Shown here: positions 5,146 through 7,346 of the stretch, one piece after another
Layout of the letters: the number at the start of each line of letters is the position of its first letter
How positions within the stretch are numbered: position 1 is the first letter of the stretch
Source: Actinomycetota bacterium
Lineage (GTDB): Bacteria > Actinomycetota > Acidimicrobiia > IMCC26256 > PALSA-610
Assembly: GCA_030839005.1 (NCBI GenBank)
Contig: JAUZEM010000170.1
Location: 1-7,346 of the forward strand
Direction of reading: 5' to 3'
Length of the DNA stretch: 7,346 nt
The notes under the pieces: model-generated
What the model was told of the DNA's origin: nothing
The model's database searches: none
The model's input: only the letters and a program-made list of their open reading frames with translations
Translations under genes and position numbers: made by a program

Positions 5146-7284
5146 TCATCCGCTCCTCGCGGCCGCGACCGCGCGCGGAACTTCGTTACTGATCCCGAGC
5201 TCGCGGTCGACGATCAGCACGTCGGCCTCCTCGAACGGTCGCGTCAGGCCGAGCCCCCCGACCTCGGGTTCGGCGGCCGCCGCGGTCATCTCCTCGTACT
5301 CGCGCCGTGCGTCGTGACGCCATGGCAGCAGCCGGGCGAAGCCCTCTCCAATGGGCACGACCGCGCCGGACGGGTTCGCGATGATGCCGAGGACCGCGAG
5401 GCCCGGCGCGAGGTAGGTGACTCCGATCCACAGCGAGATGTGCCAGTTGCTCTGGACGATGATCAGCAAGAGGCCAAAGATGCCGGCGAACAACGCGCCC
5501 GCCACGAAACCGACTCCGCCGATGACGAGCGCGAGGACGATCGGGAGGCCGGCGATCATCTCGAAACCAGTCGGCCCGTTCAGCGTCCCCGCATTCATGG
5601 CGAAGAATGCGCCGGCAAAGCCGGCGATGCCGGCCGACAGGGCGAACACCGCGAGCTTGGTCTCGAGCACGTTCACGCCGACCGTCACCGACGCCGCCTC
5701 GCTGTCGCGTAACGCGACGAGCCGGCGTCCGAACGCGCTGCGACGCAGCGCCACGATGCCGATGCCACACAATCCGAAGACGACCGTCACCAGGATCAGG
5801 AACGCCCGCTTCGACGTGAAGTCGATACCGAGCAGATGCACGGGCTGAACCGAGCGCTCCCCGGCGCCGATCGCGAACGGCTGCGAGTAGAACACCTCCT
5901 CGACCATCGCTGCGAAGGCCAGCGTCGCCAGCGCCAGGTAAAGACCTTGCAGTCGCATCGCCGGGAACGCGAGCAGCGCACCTACCGGCACGGTCACGAG
6001 CGCGGCCAAGAAGACCGCCCAGATACTGCCGTGCGCGCCGCCGAGGCGCGCGTACGCAACGGCGCCAATCCCCGCGAACGCGAGCGGCGCCAGCGAGACC
6101 TGACCGGCCCAACCTGTGAGGGGAACGAGTGACAGCGCGACGAGGGCGGTGCACATCCCGAGTGCGAAGCGGCTGAGGTTGGTGGTATCGGTTTGCGACA
6201 AGAAGAACGTGCTCAGGATCACAATGAAGACGAGCAGCGCAAGCATCCCGATCGCCGTGTCGCGCACCGAGGACACGTGTTCCACCCGCCGAACCTGACC
6301 GATCCGCGCAAACTGGATCTCGGCGCGCGGCAGGAGCAACAGCACGATGAAGAGCATGATCGTGGGCAGCGCGTCGGGGACGTTGGTCCAACGCTCCGAG
6401 AACCGGAGGAACGAGCCCGACCATTGCGTGGCGAGCGCGAGGATCAACGCGCCGAGATAGGTCAGCGGCAGGCTGCGTAGGCGTCCGACCACCGCGGCCG
6501 CGAACGCGGTGATGATCAGGAACGTCAAGGTGGTGGTCGACATGTCCGCCGTTTCCGGTGCGAGCAGGATGCCGGCGAGCGCCGCGAGCGAGCACCCGAG
6601 CGCCCAGGCGAAACTCGAGAGCACCGACGAGCGCGCGCCGCCCAGCGCGGCAAGTTCACGATTGTCGACCACGGCACGCATGGCGATGCCGATACGCGTT
6701 TGGAACAACAAGATGCGCAGCCCGATCGCCAGCGCGACCGCCACCGCGATCGTGATGAACCGGTGCCAGGTCAGCAGCACCTGACCGACGTGGAAGCCGT
6801 GACCCTGGAAGAGCGCCGGCATCGAGTGCGCGCTGTTCTGGTTCCACAGCATGTTCGCCAGACCGATGAACGCGAACATCAGGCCGACCGTGACCGAGAG
6901 CTGCACGACCAGCGCCTTGCCCTGGAGGTGGCGCATGATCGCCCGGTCGAGCCCGATCCCGAGCAGGGGCGCGATCACCAGCACCACGAGGGGCAGAACC
7001 AGCAGTTGCGGCAACCCGTGATCGACAGTGAGCTCCCAGTCGACGTAGGCAAGGAACATGCCGATGGCACCCTGGGCAAAATTGAAGATCCCCGTCGTCG
7101 TGTACACGACGACGAGCCCGCTCGCCGCCATGGCGATGATGCCCGCGAGTGGGAGCGCCAGAACGACGAGGTTCGTCAGGCTCGTCCCGTCGACCGAATG
7201 GCCCGCCCACGCGGACTTGCTGACCAGGACGACGAACGCGATCGTTCCCACCCAGACCAGCAGGTTCGACCACCGTTGCGGCAC
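5146..7284 (-). CDS. livHM: Fused LivH-LivM permease of the ABC importer
   Basis: Both membrane subunits of the importer are joined in one 712-residue protein. The LivH half (about 36-325) holds the family motif GLVVVYTTTGIFNFAQGA (56-73) and a coupling loop RIGIAMRAVVDNRELAALGG (197-216). A charged linker (326-343) leads to the LivM half (344-640), with LTGWAGQVSLAPLAFAGIGA (389-408), GLYLALATLAFA (447-458) and the coupling loop AFGRRLVALRDSEAASVTVG (517-536). Separate E. coli LivH and LivM are about 308 and 425 residues, so the total fits a simple fusion. A polar tail (about 655-712), rich in Glu and Ala, extends beyond the last helix and is probably cytoplasmic. The start is GTG 7284, supported by AAGGAG 7 nt upstream; an ATG at 7289-7287 is out of frame and only 2 nt from that site. 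It abuts livG with no gap. Confidence 0.95.
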   Translation of the reverse strand: MPQRWSNLLVWVGTIAFVVLVSKSAWAGHSVDGTSLTNLVVLALPLAGIIAMAASGLVVVYTTTGIFNFAQGAIGMFLAYVDWELTVDHGLPQLLVLPLVVLVIAPLLGIGLDRAIMRHLQGKALVVQLSVTVGLMFAFIGLANMLWNQNSAHSMPALFQGHGFHVGQVLLTWHRFITIAVAVALAIGLRILLFQTRIGIAMRAVVDNRELAALGGARSSVLSSFAWALGCSLAALAGILLAPETADMSTTTLTFLIITAFAAAVVGRLRSLPLTYLGALILALATQWSGSFLRFSERWTNVPDALPTIMLFIVLLLLPRAEIQFARIGQVRRVEHVSSVRDTAIGMLALLVFIVILSTFFLSQTDTTNLSRFALGMCTALVALSLVPLTGWAGQVSLAPLAFAGIGAVAYARLGGAHGSIWAVFLAALVTVPVGALLAFPAMRLQGLYLALATLAFAAMVEEVFYSQPFAIGAGERSVQPVHLLGIDFTSKRAFLILVTVVFGLCGIGIVALRRSAFGRRLVALRDSEAASVTVGVNVLETKLAVFALSAGIAGFAGAFFAMNAGTLNGPTGFEMIAGLPIVLALVIGGVGFVAGALFAGIFGLLLIIVQSNWHISLWIGVTYLAPGLAVLGIIANPSGAVVPIGEGFARLLPWRHDARREYEEMTAAAAEPEVGGLGLTRPFEEADVLIVDRELGISNEVPRAVAAARSG
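5153..5158 (-). promoter_or_regulatory. Ribosome binding site of livG inside the permease gene
   Basis: GAGGAG on the minus strand lies 7 nt before ATG 5145, within the last codons of the permease gene. With TGA directly followed by ATG, this points to termination-reinitiation coupling that keeps permease and ATPase levels matched. Confidence 0.7.
7093..7114. repeat. Perfect 22-bp palindrome inside the permease gene
   Basis: The half-site CGTCGTCGTGT (7093-7103) is followed directly by its exact reverse complement (7104-7114). It encodes the run VVVYTTT (residues 58-64) of the LivH motif, written with matching codons on either side of the TAC. It may be a by-product of that peptide plus codon bias, or a protein-binding site or RNA hairpin about 170 nt into the gene. 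The symmetry is seen directly; a role is unknown. Confidence 0.6.
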
Positions 7285-7291
7285 GCCATCT

Positions 7292-7297
7292 CTCCTT
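7292..7297 (-). promoter_or_regulatory. Ribosome binding site deciding the GTG start of the permease
   Basis: AAGGAG on the minus strand lies 7 nt before GTG 7284. The nearby ATG at 7289-7287 is out of frame and only 2 nt from the site, too close to be used. Confidence 0.75.
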
Positions 7298-7298
7298 C

Positions 7299-7322
7299 GC
7301 GCGATCGACGACGAGCTCGCGC
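7299..7322 (-). other. Short stem-loop between the upstream gene and the permease
   Basis: GCGCGA (7299-7304) and TCGCGC (7317-7322) are inverted repeats with a 12-nt loop. They begin at the last base of the upstream stop codon and end 1 nt before the permease ribosome binding site. Hairpins here in other transporter operons can stabilise the binding-protein mRNA or reduce downstream translation. With only six base pairs the call is weak. Confidence 0.3.
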
Positions 7323-7346
7323 TAACCCTTGTACTCCTTGACCGGG
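7322..7346 (-). CDS. 3' end of an upstream operon gene, probably the substrate-binding protein (partial)
   Basis: One minus-strand frame ends PVKEYKG followed by TAG at 7324-7322; the other two frames stay open to the window edge. A short, Lys-containing C-terminus of this sort is common in extracytoplasmic type I substrate-binding proteins, which usually precede the permease in these operons. The stop is 37 nt upstream of the permease start, so the gene is probably cotranscribed. Only seven residues are visible, so both the frame and the identity rest mostly on context. Confidence 0.5.

Noticed and set aside
5600..5640. Clustered GCCGGC repeats as a regulatory hairpin
   Set aside because: They encode alternating Ala-Gly codons of a membrane helix and are best explained by codon bias.
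4216..5712. Plus-strand frame of 498 codons opposite livF, livG and the permease
   Set aside because: It spans three real genes on the other strand and has the usual charged low-complexity shadow composition.
5186..6595. Minus-strand frame of 469 codons inside the permease gene
   Set aside because: It is out of frame with the clear LivHM protein and Arg-rich throughout.

Overview
The window is GC-rich, roughly two-thirds G+C by eye, and fully packed with genes. Several features suggest a member of the Actinomycetota, with a deeply branching class such as Acidimicrobiia as a low-confidence guess. These are the strong G/C bias at third codon positions, the GTG starts, TANNNT-type -10 boxes placed for leaderless transcripts, a CopC-CopD fusion, and a Liv-type transporter whose two permeases are fused. 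There are no RNA genes, insertion sequences, CRISPR arrays or phage genes. No stretch longer than about 90 bases lacks a gene.

Left part (1-3225): two divergent genes share an 85-base intergenic region. The minus-strand gene starts at 1424 and runs off the left edge. It encodes an exported, multi-spanning membrane protein with a histidine-rich outer domain, about five membrane helices and an SCP2-like cytoplasmic tail. It is open for 474 codons, and its stop lies outside the window. The plus-strand gene (1510-3225) is a CopC-CopD fusion of the YcnJ type with the CopC copper ligands intact. Both predicted proteins start with histidine after signal peptide cleavage. Both genes look leaderless. 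A 9-bp inverted repeat lies between the two -10 boxes. The pair is probably a copper-handling unit of the cell envelope; for the left-hand gene this is inference from sequence features and position.

Right part (3238-7346): a minus-strand operon read from right to left. It holds the last codons of an upstream gene (probably the substrate-binding protein), a fused LivH-LivM permease, the LivG and LivF ATPases, and a 127-residue protein with two membrane helices. Spacing is tight: 37 nt, then 0 nt (TGA directly followed by ATG), then a 4-nt GTGA overlap, then 13 nt. Together these genes make an ABC importer of the branched-chain amino acid/amide class (HAAT). The actual substrate cannot be read from the sequence. 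The small last gene is probably a lineage-specific accessory of the transporter. The operon converges on the CopCD gene, with 12 nt and a hairpin between the two stop codons.

Points most worth a second look are the uncharacterised His-rich/SCP2-like membrane protein paired with CopCD, the divergent leaderless promoters with a possible shared operator, the small transporter-linked membrane protein, the non-standard ABC signature in LivG, and a perfect 22-bp palindrome inside the permease gene.
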